A stretch of 64,000 nucleotides of DNA from Bacillota bacterium (lineage in GTDB: Bacteria; Bacillota; Clostridia; Acetivibrionales; DTU013). Positions 33,614 to 42,850 of this stretch are shown one piece after another. The notes beneath the pieces are model-generated. The model saw only the letters and a program-made list of their open reading frames with translations, did not search any database and was not told the DNA's origin. Each line of letters opens with the position of its first letter. Within the stretch, counting starts at the first letter, position 1. Position numbers and translations under genes: made by a program. The stretch is taken from the NCBI GenBank assembly GCA_023411575.1, contig JAEYOP010000020.1, forward strand, positions 186,001 through 250,000. The letters are read 5' to 3'.

Positions 33614-35362
33614 ATGCAGGTAGGCGAGCTTTTCGACGGTCGATATCGAATCATGCGGATTCTTGGGCAAGGCGGTATGAGCAGGGTATATCTTGCGCAG
33701 AATGTGAACACCGGAACCTTGTGGGCAATAAAGGAAATCCCTGGCGGAAAGCCGTGCGGTATGGAACTGCCGGCGGAGCCCAAATTTCTCAAGCGGCTGG
33801 AGCATCCTGCACTGCCGAGGTTATTCGATATATTGGAGCAGGATGGGAATCTGTATATGGTTTCCGACTATATTGACGGAATATCGCTGGACAAAAAGCT
33901 GGAAGCGGAAGGCCGCATAGCGGAAGATACGATCATAGATTGGGCAATACAGCTATGTGGCGCGTTGGATTACCTTCATACTCTCGAACCGCATCCCATC
34001 ATTTACAGGGATATGAAACCTTCCAATATTATATTGGCAGGGAATGGCGCTTTGAAATTGATCGATTTCGGGATTGCCCGCGAATATAAGCCGTTGTCGG
34101 GAAATGATACTGTCTTTATTGGAACCAGGGGATATGCGGCGCCGGAACAGTACGGCACGGGCCAAACCAGCGCGGCCTCGGATATTTACAGCCTTGGGAT
34201 TACGCTTCATCATCTGCTGACCGGGAAGAATCCTTTGGATCCGCCCTATGGCACAAGGCCGGCCAGACAGTTTGACGAAACGGTTTCACCAGGAATGGAG
34301 GCCATTCTTCTCAAATGTACAAAGGAGGATGCGTCAGAACGTTATCAGAGCGCGGCGCTTTTGAAAAGGGATTTTGAAGCTTTGGCTTCCGTAAGAAATA
34401 ACGTAAACAATAAGGACACGGACGACAGGAAAGGGGAATTTCCTGATAGCATTAATCAGACGGCACAGCCCGATTCCGATCTATGGGAAAAAGGATCGAA
34501 ACCGGTTGCGGGAATAACTCAGCAGGCAAGCATCCGGAGAATGGTCGTCACCGTTTGGGGCAATGCGGAATTCGGGTGTGAACTGGCCTATATGGCGGCA
34601 AAACATACCAAAGGCAAGGTGTTCCTGGCGGATCTGGATTTGCTGGCGCCCAAAGCCGATCTGTTTCTTAATCTGAAGAAAGTTCCTGACAAGTTGGCGC
34701 AAACGGGTATTTACGGGCGGTCGGGGCTTGACCTGGTGGCAGACGCCATGGGCAAGGGCCTTATGGACGAAGAATTGCTGCTGCAGGCAGCTGCCAAAAG
34801 AAAGGACTTGAAAAACCTCTATGTCCTGACGGGGAACTACCGGTTGGAGAATTACGAGTATTATAAAGAGGATTGGGTGCCGAAACTAATTGAGAAATGC
34901 TACCGCTGTTTTGATATTACAGTTCTCCTTGTTAATAAGTCGATCTACGATGCCTTTACCCTTGCAGCACTCCTTGGATCGGACTTGAATATAGCGGCAT
35001 TCCGCGGTGATGTGGATGAACTGCGGGAATTCAACTCCTATGTGGAATTTTTAAAAGGGATGCAGCGGCTATCCGCCCATCGTACCAAGTTCGTTCTTTT
35101 CCAATATGACAAAGCTACGTGTATACCTTTGGATGAAGCCAGAAACGCGGTTCAAGGGAATTTGCTCGGCCTTGTCCCTTACAGCAGAAGGCGTTTGCTA
35201 CACAGGAATCTGAACGGCGCTTATTCCTGCCGCATGGAAAAGGCAATTGAACAGGAATACGTTCGGCTTTTGACAAAGATGGGATTAATACCGGAATTGG
35301 GCATGCTTCAGCGGCTTCGGCCCGGCCGTGCACAGCTTGGAAATAAGACGGGAACGATGTAA
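33614..35362 (+). CDS. Hanks-type Ser/Thr kinase fused to CpaE-like ATPase domain
   Basis: 582 residues; start chosen at 33614 (GAGGAA six bases upstream). Residues 1-265 form a complete protein kinase: glycine loop LGQGGMSRVYLA, catalytic Lys40 in WAIKEI, YRDMKPSN with Asp133 (Tyr instead of the usual His), DFG at 151-153, and GTRGYAAPEQYG. After a charged linker, residues about 310-560 look like a CpaE/MinD-type domain (VVTVWGNAEFGCELAYMAA, VFLADLDLLAPKADLFLNL) in which the P-loop lysine-threonine is missing (GNAEFGCEL). No membrane segment or PASTA repeats. First gene of a Tad-like operon, so it may control pilus or secretion assembly by phosphorylation. The fusion is seen directly; the role is inferred. 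Confidence 0.85.
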   Translation: MQVGELFDGRYRIMRILGQGGMSRVYLAQNVNTGTLWAIKEIPGGKPCGMELPAEPKFLKRLEHPALPRLFDILEQDGNLYMVSDYIDGISLDKKLEAEGRIAEDTIIDWAIQLCGALDYLHTLEPHPIIYRDMKPSNIILAGNGALKLIDFGIAREYKPLSGNDTVFIGTRGYAAPEQYGTGQTSAASDIYSLGITLHHLLTGKNPLDPPYGTRPARQFDETVSPGMEAILLKCTKEDASERYQSAALLKRDFEALASVRNNVNNKDTDDRKGEFPDSINQTAQPDSDLWEKGSKPVAGITQQASIRRMVVTVWGNAEFGCELAYMAAKHTKGKVFLADLDLLAPKADLFLNLKKVPDKLAQTGIYGRSGLDLVADAMGKGLMDEELLLQAAAKRKDLKNLYVLTGNYRLENYEYYKEDWVPKLIEKCYRCFDITVLLVNKSIYDAFTLAALLGSDLNIAAFRGDVDELREFNSYVEFLKGMQRLSAHRTKFVLFQYDKATCIPLDEARNAVQGNLLGLVPYSRRRLLHRNLNGAYSCRMEKAIEQEYVRLLTKMGLIPELGMLQRLRPGRAQLGNKTGTM

Positions 35363-35384
35363 ATACATTCTGGAGGGATAAGGC

Positions 35385-36632
35385 ATGCCTGTTGTAAGGT
35401 CTTATCAAAAGAAGCTCTTCGATGATGCGGTGGAAGAGGGCGAAAATAAGGAGATAGGCATTGAGAATACCGATTCGGTCGTATCCAGTATTGTGGAGCA
35501 TATCCTGGATGAATCGCCGGAATTGGCGGTAGAAACGGCAAATTGTCCGAAGCCTTCAAATACACTTGTTGCGGCAATCATCGGAGATATAGAAAGTCAC
35601 AAGTACAAGTATGGGATTTTCAGAGATGAACTGATTCACAAGGTAATTGAATTCATGTCCGGGTATGGTGCGCTTCAAAAATATATTGAGGACGAAGATG
35701 TTACGGATATTGACGGCACAAGGTATAACCAGTTTTTAATCAGACGGCACGGTGTGCCTGGTAAAATATCGGTCCGTTTCGGAAATGCAAAAATTTTTGA
35801 AACCTATTGCAAGGTGGTAGCGCTCCGAAATGGCATAGTTCTAGATAAGAAAGATGGCTGCTGTAGGGTGGCGGACGAAAAATACCGATTGCGAATCCGC
35901 ATTTCCATCAGCCCCGGAAATAGGACGGGGCCTGCGATCAGCATCCGGAAGCATCGCCGGGAGAGCTACGTACTGGATGAATTACAGGCCTTGGGCATGC
36001 TGGACGGGGAATCGGCGAACCTGCTTGAAGAGCTTTCAACCGGAAGCGCATCGGTGATTTTTTGCGGAAAGGCTGCCGCCGGTAAAACCACTCTTCTGCG
36101 TTCGTTTATAAACCTCCTTCCGGAAACGGAACGGGTACTGATTCTGGAGCAGGAAGCGGAAATTTACCCGGACAAGCCTTACTGCATTGAGCGGAGAATA
36201 AGAGCATTATACGGCGACGACAGCGGTGAACGAAATTCGATCGCAGGTTCCGTAAAAGACCCCATAGCAGGTCCCATGCAAGATTCCGTGAAAGACGCTA
36301 TAAAAGAGGGCTTGCGTATGAATATAGATACCTGCTGCCTGGGAGAGATCACCGGAGATGAGGCCTGGGAGTTTGCCAAAGCAATATTCGACGGATACAG
36401 GGGACTTGCGGCAATAAGCGCGGCCGGGGCGGAAGATGTGCCGGATAAGCTGTTTTCCTTATGCAAGGGAACTGCTGCGGAAAGCGATAAAAGAATTAAA
36501 GAAATATTGGGGAGAAGCGTAAACTTCCTTGTTCAACTGAAGGACTTCAAAGTAGTAAAAGTGCTTGAAATAACAGGATATGACGATAAGCGGGACATTT
36601 TCGAATACAGAAGAAGATACCCAGAAAAATAA
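35385..36632 (+). CDS. CpaF/TadA-like secretion ATPase, divergent
   Basis: 415 residues. Type II/IV secretion ATPase of the CpaF group. N-terminal domain with EDVTDIDGTRYNQFLIRR (equivalent of the CpaF evINGPD region) and ISIRKHRRESYVLDELQALG; Walker A GKAAAGKTTLL. The Walker B region reads CLGEITGDEAWEFAKAIFDG, and the His box that normally follows (TxHAN) is replaced by ISAAGAED, so catalysis may be weak. A short insert with near-repeats (KDPIAGPMQD, KDAIKEG) precedes Walker B. Good GGAGGG site, 22 bases after the kinase. The second CpaF in this operon (38552) is more canonical. Confidence 0.85.
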   Translation: MPVVRSYQKKLFDDAVEEGENKEIGIENTDSVVSSIVEHILDESPELAVETANCPKPSNTLVAAIIGDIESHKYKYGIFRDELIHKVIEFMSGYGALQKYIEDEDVTDIDGTRYNQFLIRRHGVPGKISVRFGNAKIFETYCKVVALRNGIVLDKKDGCCRVADEKYRLRIRISISPGNRTGPAISIRKHRRESYVLDELQALGMLDGESANLLEELSTGSASVIFCGKAAAGKTTLLRSFINLLPETERVLILEQEAEIYPDKPYCIERRIRALYGDDSGERNSIAGSVKDPIAGPMQDSVKDAIKEGLRMNIDTCCLGEITGDEAWEFAKAIFDGYRGLAAISAAGAEDVPDKLFSLCKGTAAESDKRIKEILGRSVNFLVQLKDFKVVKVLEITGYDDKRDIFEYRRRYPEK

Positions 36633-36676
36633 TATTTGAAGAGGATCTTAATTCATTTTCGGAGGGGTCGGCGAGC

Positions 36677-37609
36677 ATGAGTAGAGGCAAACAGCAGTTT
36701 CTAATTTTCCTGTTCGGTTTCCTATCGGCGGGTATTCTCCTGGCAGGAGGATACATTCTTTACAGCAAGCTGATGGATGCCGGAAAGCTCCAGAGTGTGA
36801 GCCTTCCGCTCCAGGCGGCCGATGACTTGAAAAAGGCCGGGGTTTTGGTTTCTTTGCAAAGAATTGAAAAGGGGGAGGAGCTCAAGCAGGAATTCTTTCA
36901 ACTAAAAGAGAGAAGCGTTGATGAAGTTCCTGCCAACTCTCTTGTTGACATAAACAGGATAACAGGAGAAAGAGCGGCGTTTACTATTGATATGAATGAA
37001 GTCCTGACGGATTCGAAGCTCCTGTCCTCCGCCAGTTCCTACAGCCCGGACGACAGGCTGAAGGACTATGCCTTGCAGGGCTATCTGGTTGCTGATACGG
37101 TAAAAGCCGGGGATTGGATCGATATCGAAATGGTCCGGTCCAATGGCGATACTTTCGTTGTTCTGGCAAAGAAACAGGTTATGCAACTTACGAATAATAA
37201 GGCGATCATCCAGGTGTCCACGGACGAACGGTTTTTGATCAACCATGCCATAGCAGAACAAACAGCGGGCTTGGGTCATATCGAGTCCCTCTTGTATCTT
37301 GACGAAAAGCAGCCTGCTTCCACAGTCACATATACACCTGCAAAAATTTCTGCAAACAGCACACAAGCGTCGGCTGCATCCGCTGGAGCCGAGCCTGCAA
37401 AATCTGAGCCGATAAGGTCCGATGAAGTAAAGCCAGATCCAGTAAATTCCAGGTCCGCAAAGTCCGATCCAGCGAAGTCGGAGCCGGTGTCCAAGGCTTC
37501 CGGCGGGTCGGGCGGACGCCAGGATGCCGCAAATGGCGCTTTACAGAGCGGCACTATTGTGAAACAGGCAGACGCAAAAGCAGCTCAGGGAGGGAGAACA
37601 CGGCAATGA
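36677..37609 (+). CDS. CpaB-like SAF-domain protein
   Basis: 310 residues. N-terminal membrane segment (about 7-29), then a SAF-like beta-clip domain (VLVSLQRIEKGEEL, then NEVLTDSKLLSS; GYLVADTVKAGDWIDIEM resembling the RcpC/CpaB core), then a disordered tail of serine/lysine/proline/glutamate-type repeats (AKSEP, VKPDP, AKSDP). In Gram-negative Tad systems CpaB works with the secretin; here, in a Gram-positive, it may act in the cell wall. The stop overlaps the next start as ATGA. Confidence 0.75.
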   Translation: MSRGKQQFLIFLFGFLSAGILLAGGYILYSKLMDAGKLQSVSLPLQAADDLKKAGVLVSLQRIEKGEELKQEFFQLKERSVDEVPANSLVDINRITGERAAFTIDMNEVLTDSKLLSSASSYSPDDRLKDYALQGYLVADTVKAGDWIDIEMVRSNGDTFVVLAKKQVMQLTNNKAIIQVSTDERFLINHAIAEQTAGLGHIESLLYLDEKQPASTVTYTPAKISANSTQASAASAGAEPAKSEPIRSDEVKPDPVNSRSAKSDPAKSEPVSKASGGSGGRQDAANGALQSGTIVKQADAKAAQGGRTRQ

Positions 37610-38487
37610 AATCTTTACTAATCGGAGTATGGTCGCCCTTTCACGGACAGACCTGCAATACGTCCAACGCGGTGGCGATAGCCGCAAGAATGGCGGTTAC
37701 GCGGACTTTCAAAACCCTCCTTATGCATAACAGCACCAGCAAGAGCAACCTGGAAAATGCATTTTTCCCGGACGCAGCGGTCCGGACCTCCATTTCAAAC
37801 ATATTTGACGAATCCGGCATGGATGCCCTGATGAAGCTGGCCAGGACCAACCAGCTCTGCTCCGGCAATTTCCGCGATTACGCCAACTCCCTGATCCCGG
37901 ACAGGCTCGAACTGCTCCCCGGTACCGCACGGCGGGACCCGCGGTCGTCCAGGCTGCTGCTTGATCAGATCACCTATATTGTCAACTGCGCCCGGGAGGC
38001 TTACGAATTTGTAATACTCGACATAAATGCCGGATACGGCGAGCTGTCGACGAAAACCCTTGATCTGGCGGATGTTCTGATTATCAGTCTGAGCCAGAAC
38101 ATGGAGGTGCTGCGGACCTATTTTGAACGCCGGGAATGGAATCCGGTGATAGAGGACAAGCCCCATCTGCTGGTGCTGGGCAATTATGACGAAAATTCGA
38201 TCTTTACCGTCCCGCGCATACGAAAGGAGTTCGCATACTCCGGCGAGCTGTTCGTCGTACCGAGAAATGTGCGGTTCATGGACTCCGTCAACCAGCATGA
38301 GGTGCTCCAATATTTCGCCGGCCTTCAGACCAAAAAGAAGATTCCCGGGGAGGAAGCGGACTTTATGAAATGCCTGGACCATATTATTGAGAAAATTATA
38401 TGCCTGTTCCGGCTTGATAATGTAAACACCTACAATCCGCTGATGCAGAAAACCATGTTCGACAAAATGCTCGGCGTATTCCGGTGA
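37606..38487 (+). CDS. CpaE/TadZ-like protein with degenerate P-loop
   Basis: 293 residues. MinD/CpaE fold: LLIGVWSPFHGQTCNTSNAVAIAA at the N-terminus replaces the canonical KGGxGKT with SPFHGQT, keeping only part of the deviant Walker A. It also has FVILDINAGYGELSTKTLDLAD, the switch region typical of the family, where the DxNAGYG replaces DxPPG. In Tad systems CpaE/TadZ marks the pole and recruits the machine. It shares the loss of the P-loop with the C-terminal half of the kinase gene. Translationally coupled to the SAF gene. Confidence 0.75.
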   Translation: MKSLLIGVWSPFHGQTCNTSNAVAIAARMAVTRTFKTLLMHNSTSKSNLENAFFPDAAVRTSISNIFDESGMDALMKLARTNQLCSGNFRDYANSLIPDRLELLPGTARRDPRSSRLLLDQITYIVNCAREAYEFVILDINAGYGELSTKTLDLADVLIISLSQNMEVLRTYFERREWNPVIEDKPHLLVLGNYDENSIFTVPRIRKEFAYSGELFVVPRNVRFMDSVNQHEVLQYFAGLQTKKKIPGEEADFMKCLDHIIEKIICLFRLDNVNTYNPLMQKTMFDKMLGVFR

Positions 38488-38551
38488 GTGCCGGCTAAAA
38501 TAAAGCTTCCGCTTCTTTTTTGAGGGAGGGGGCGGTTGCAGGAGGGTATGG

Positions 38552-40354
38552 ATGGAATTAACGATAGATACAAATAAAATGACCAATTACGGGATACTCC
38601 AGATGAAAGAATATGTACAGATGGCCGTTGATGAGCTGATGAAACTGAAGCTGTTCGATCTGGGGGTTTCAAGTCTGGAGTTGGAAAGACGGCAAAACAA
38701 GAAATCCCGGCTGCAGGCGGCCCTTAACGATTGCATTTACGGCTCCAAACCGGACAAGGAATTTGTGAAGGAATTCATCAAGGACCTTTTGCAGCAGTAT
38801 TATGATATCACCTCCACTAAAATCAACCACATTATTTCGTTCGACAGGCCCGAACATTTATCGGTACAGGATAAATTCGACATTCTGCTGTATTTGTATA
38901 AGAAGGAATCCGGTTACCGGGCGCTTACGGCCCTGATTAAGAAATACGACCTGGATGTGCTTAGAAAATCGGAAGATATGGAGTATTTCTATATCGACCG
39001 GGAGGACATCGAACGCATATTCAAGCGGGAAGCCCCCGTAATCACCTTCGACGACAAATTGAACATAATCGTCCAGAGAATCTATTCCCTCTACAAGGGC
39101 TATAACGTGATCGATGATATCATGGACATGCAGATCGACGGGATAAGCTGCGGGGTAAGCGGCTATCCGGAATCCTTCGTCACGGAGCACAAAAGCGATT
39201 ACGAGACCGCGGCCGCTTCCAAAACGGTGCGCTCTTATGAGAGCATCTGGCTGTATTTCCAGGGGAAAAGCATTCATTTGAAATTCCTTTCCCTCGGCAG
39301 CTACGACGAGCTTCAAAGGGTGTGCCAGAATGTGTATAAATACGGCTATCCGGGCCAGCTTTCCAAGGTGGATGGCTATAAGGTCAACAAGCTGAAGGAC
39401 GGGTCGAGGGTCGTGGTCCTACGGCCGGATTTCTGTGAAACCTGGTGCTTTTTTATCCGCAAATTCGATCTTCCTGACATATCCCTTCCGGGGCTCATTA
39501 AGGATAAAAACTGCGAGCTTGTTATAGAGTTGATCCGGTATCTGGTAAAAGGCAATATGAACACAAGTGTGACCGGCGCCCAGGGATCGGGGAAAACAAC
39601 TCTTTTGCGTGCGATGATAGAGCATATTTACCCTCCGTATACCCTGCGCATTCTCGAGATGGCTTTCGAACTCCATGTCCGAAAAAGCTATCCGTACAGG
39701 AATATCGTCACACTCCAGGAAACGGACGCAATATCCGGGCAGGCCGGCCTGGATGTGTTGAAAAAGACCGACGGTGTTGTCACCATTGTCGGCGAAGTCG
39801 CAACAGATCCGGTTGCGGCGTATATGATCCAGACGGCGCAGGTCGCGAGCCTGTTCACCCTGTTTTCCCACCATGCAAAGAAATTTCCCGATCTGGTCAT
39901 GTCCCTGCGCAACTCCCTGCTTAAAGCGAATGTTTTCAGCAATGAAAGGATCGCGGAGGAACAAATCATCCGGGTGCTGAACTTTGATATCCATATGGAA
40001 AAAGACATTACCGGCAAGCGCTATATTGAAAGGATAACGGAGTGTATTCCATTCGAGCCGGGCGGGTCGGACATGGATATGGAGACAGAGCCGTTTCGCA
40101 CCGGAGGGGAAAGCGATGGGGAAAAATTGCTAAAAGCGGCCCAATACCGGTATTATGAAAGAATGTTGGGTGGGCACACCTACACCTTCCGTAATATTGT
40201 CGAGTTTGACCTGAACGAAAAGGCCTATGTCGTAAAGAATCCGATAAGCGACGCCAATCGAAAGACCATGATGAAAGCCATGCTGCCGGAGGATCAGCGG
40301 CTGTTTGCAGCTTTCCTGGAGAGGGAATTCGGGAGGTGTGAGTGCCATTGCTAA
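38552..40354 (+). CDS. CpaF/TadA-like secretion ATPase
   Basis: 600 residues. The N-terminal ~180 residues are specific to this protein; the CpaF core follows. Walker A GAQGSGKTTLLRAM, then the acidic LRILEMAFELHV, Walker B-like VVTIVGEVATDPVAAY, and a His box TLFSHHAKKFPDLV. The C-terminus reads RIAEEQIIRVLNFDIHMEKD. These are the key features of an active hexameric traffic ATPase. The 3' end overlaps the TadBC-like gene by 13 bases. Probably the motor of the system. Confidence 0.88.
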   Translation: MELTIDTNKMTNYGILQMKEYVQMAVDELMKLKLFDLGVSSLELERRQNKKSRLQAALNDCIYGSKPDKEFVKEFIKDLLQQYYDITSTKINHIISFDRPEHLSVQDKFDILLYLYKKESGYRALTALIKKYDLDVLRKSEDMEYFYIDREDIERIFKREAPVITFDDKLNIIVQRIYSLYKGYNVIDDIMDMQIDGISCGVSGYPESFVTEHKSDYETAAASKTVRSYESIWLYFQGKSIHLKFLSLGSYDELQRVCQNVYKYGYPGQLSKVDGYKVNKLKDGSRVVVLRPDFCETWCFFIRKFDLPDISLPGLIKDKNCELVIELIRYLVKGNMNTSVTGAQGSGKTTLLRAMIEHIYPPYTLRILEMAFELHVRKSYPYRNIVTLQETDAISGQAGLDVLKKTDGVVTIVGEVATDPVAAYMIQTAQVASLFTLFSHHAKKFPDLVMSLRNSLLKANVFSNERIAEEQIIRVLNFDIHMEKDITGKRYIERITECIPFEPGGSDMDMETEPFRTGGESDGEKLLKAAQYRYYERMLGGHTYTFRNIVEFDLNEKAYVVKNPISDANRKTMMKAMLPEDQRLFAAFLEREFGRCECHC

Positions 40355-42399
40355 GAACAGCGCTGTTGCTTGTCGGCGGGCTTATAATCCTGGCAGCATT
40401 GGCTGCCCTGATTATAGTCGGCAGGTTTGAAAACGCCAGCCGGAATTATATCCGGCTCAACACCAGGAGCACATCCGGGAGAAACGGCTTCGGAAGCGAA
40501 CACGAAGCCCTGTATGGGAAGCCGGTCGTAGGCCGCTATTTTAAATGGGTCCGGGCACAGCTGTTTCTTGGCGGCGCTTCCGCCACGGGAAATCTGGAGA
40601 CCCGAGCCGTATTGCTTGGGCTTGGAACGATACTGGTATCCGTTGCAACGTTTCTTGTGCTTGTCAGGCTGTACAGGGCGGACTTGTGGACAATGCTGTT
40701 ATTCGGCATCTGCTGCATCTACCTGAACGGCATGCTTATTCGCAGCTTTGCCGGCAGTTCCGATACGAAGCTGTTGACGGCCATGCTGGATTACATAGGG
40801 GATATCAAACACTTCTACCATGCAACGGCAATGGTGGATGAGGCAATCAAACAGGCTAATTTGAGGGCATCCGGCGAGATGCTGAATCAAGGTACCAGGA
40901 TCTATAACATTCTGATCGGAGCAAACCCCGAATACGCGCTGAAAGAGTATTATGAAACATGCATGAACAAGTTCTTGAAAATCGTTGCCGGCTTCTCCTA
41001 CCTGGTACAGGATTTCGGGGATAAAAAGGTTGAGGGAGTATCGCTGTATATTAAAAATCTGAACTATATTTCGGAAGAAATTCAAATCGAAATCATCAAA
41101 AAGAATCAACTGGCCTATTGGCTTCGGGGCCTGAACATAATAGTACTGTTTCCCCTGCTTCTGCCGCCGGTGATTGAAGTATGGATGAAGTCCGGCTTTC
41201 CGATCGTATCGGCGTTTTATAATTCGTCAACCGGGTTTTACCTGAGGTGCGCCATTTTTCTTACAGTCATTGTATGCTATATATTCATCGTTCAAATCCA
41301 GAAGACGGAGCAAAAGGGAAGAACGCAGAACAAAAGGACCTGGGACTACTACCTGAATCGGATCGGCATTATACGGTCCATTGTAAACATTTTCGCTCCC
41401 AGGCCCAATACGGTGAAATACCGAAAAATAAAAGCCTTTCTGGAGAATGCAGGTTCTTCCATGACAATGGAAGGGTTATACCTGCGCCGGCTGATATACG
41501 GAATTTCTGCTTTCGTGATTCTGCTTGCGGTCTTTTCCTCCGGACACAGGGTCAATGTGGAGAAGATTATGGCAGATACGGCCTATGGAATCAGCAACCC
41601 CAACTTTTTTCGGATGATGGGCAGGCTGAACGAGGAAGACATCCTTCAGGATCAAAAAATTCTCGAACTGGATGCCTCCGTCATCAAAAAAATGGAAGGT
41701 ATGGACCTTGCAAAATCGGAGGATATGCTTGCTGCCGTGAAAGCGGAGCTGATTACCATAAAGTATGACGGAGAGGACTTGGATTTAACGGCACAAAGGA
41801 TTTACCTCAAAATATCGGACAGCAGAAAAGAAACTGTTCAGGCATGGGAGGTGCTGGCGGCGTTGATCGCAACCGGTATCGCATCCTGGTTCCCGATGCT
41901 GCTGCTGGCCTTTCAGGCGTCGCTTCGGAAGGTGGACATGGAAGACGAGGTGTTTCAATTCCATACGATCATCATCCTTCTGATGCATCACGACAATGTG
42001 GACGTGCGAGTCGTTTTGGAATGGATGAAGGAATTCTCGACGATATTCCGGGCGCCCATCGAGCTTTGCCTGACCAATTTCCAGAACCAGAACCTGGCGC
42101 TGGAAAGGCTCAAGGAAGAGGTCCGGTTCAAGCCCCTTGAAAAAATCATCGACAACCTGCAAATGGCGAATGAGGATATCAGCCTGATGGCTGCATTTGA
42201 TGCCCTGGAGCTGGAAAGGGAATTTTACAAGGAGAACCGGAAGGAATCCAACAAGCAGCAGGTGAACAAAAAAATCGAGTTCGGCCAGTTGATCGGCTTT
42301 ATTCCGGTTTACGCCGTCCTGCTGCTGTACATGGCACTGCCCATCATTGCAACGTCATTTACTGCTTTTTCTGCAATACAGAGGCAGTTGATGCAATAA
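40342..42399 (+). CDS. TadB-TadC-like double GspF-domain membrane protein
   Basis: 685 residues. Start is a GTG inside the end of the ATPase gene. The N-terminal half has a lead membrane segment (about 8-28), two membrane segments near 93-135, a cytoplasmic helical GspF-like domain, and membrane segments near 255-315. The second half repeats the plan (membrane segment near 388-408, cytoplasmic region, membrane segment near 510-530, helical domain, final segment near 650-680). TadB and TadC are normally two proteins; here they look fused. Assigned from topology and operon place, with weak residue-level similarity. Confidence 0.75.
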   Translation: MPLLRTALLLVGGLIILAALAALIIVGRFENASRNYIRLNTRSTSGRNGFGSEHEALYGKPVVGRYFKWVRAQLFLGGASATGNLETRAVLLGLGTILVSVATFLVLVRLYRADLWTMLLFGICCIYLNGMLIRSFAGSSDTKLLTAMLDYIGDIKHFYHATAMVDEAIKQANLRASGEMLNQGTRIYNILIGANPEYALKEYYETCMNKFLKIVAGFSYLVQDFGDKKVEGVSLYIKNLNYISEEIQIEIIKKNQLAYWLRGLNIIVLFPLLLPPVIEVWMKSGFPIVSAFYNSSTGFYLRCAIFLTVIVCYIFIVQIQKTEQKGRTQNKRTWDYYLNRIGIIRSIVNIFAPRPNTVKYRKIKAFLENAGSSMTMEGLYLRRLIYGISAFVILLAVFSSGHRVNVEKIMADTAYGISNPNFFRMMGRLNEEDILQDQKILELDASVIKKMEGMDLAKSEDMLAAVKAELITIKYDGEDLDLTAQRIYLKISDSRKETVQAWEVLAALIATGIASWFPMLLLAFQASLRKVDMEDEVFQFHTIIILLMHHDNVDVRVVLEWMKEFSTIFRAPIELCLTNFQNQNLALERLKEEVRFKPLEKIIDNLQMANEDISLMAAFDALELEREFYKENRKESNKQQVNKKIEFGQLIGFIPVYAVLLLYMALPIIATSFTAFSAIQRQLMQ

Positions 42400-42424
42400 A
42401 TTTATATTTTGCGGAGGGAATCAA

Positions 42425-42841
42425 ATGAGTAATGTCACAACGATCATTAAGCTTGGAGCGGCGGTATTGATTACTGTTGCGGCGATAGCCATCGCCATTG
42501 CGCTGTTTGGACAGGGGGCCGATATCACCAGAAATTCCGAAAGCGATATCAAGGGAATCAGCCAGGTGATTTCCTCCAAGAAATTTGATGCGTACAACAG
42601 TACGGAAGTTTCCGGCAGCAGTGTTGTGAACGCGGTGAGGATGTACGGGGAAACGGATGAATTGACGGTTTCGGTAAAAACGAATGCGGCAGCGGCGGCA
42701 ACGACTTACAAATCCACCAGCAAATATGCTGTTTCCGATTCTGCCAATGCGAATTACATTAACCCGGTGGGGACGTTTACTTCTACACTGACGGCCAATG
42801 CCAACGGCATCATCACCCAAATTAGCTTCGTCCAGAAGTAG
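42425..42841 (+). CDS. pilin-like small exported protein
   Basis: 138 residues. One N-terminal hydrophobic helix (IIKLGAAVLITVAAIAIAIA, starting at residue 7) followed by a polar, serine/threonine/alanine-rich domain. This is the plan of a type IV/Flp pilin, and the gene lies where the pilin follows TadBC. However, no prepilin peptidase motif (Gly followed by Glu at +5) is visible, and no peptidase gene is in the operon. Strong GGAGGG ribosome-binding site suggests high expression. Candidate major subunit. Confidence 0.6.
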   Translation: MSNVTTIIKLGAAVLITVAAIAIAIALFGQGADITRNSESDIKGISQVISSKKFDAYNSTEVSGSSVVNAVRMYGETDELTVSVKTNAAAAATTYKSTSKYAVSDSANANYINPVGTFTSTLTANANGIITQISFVQK

Positions 42842-42850
42842 GAGGCCCAT

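Noticed and set aside
36240..36310. Short near-repeats as a mobile or CRISPR-like array
   Set aside because: Imperfect repeats keep the reading frame of the CpaF-like gene and lack uniform spacers.
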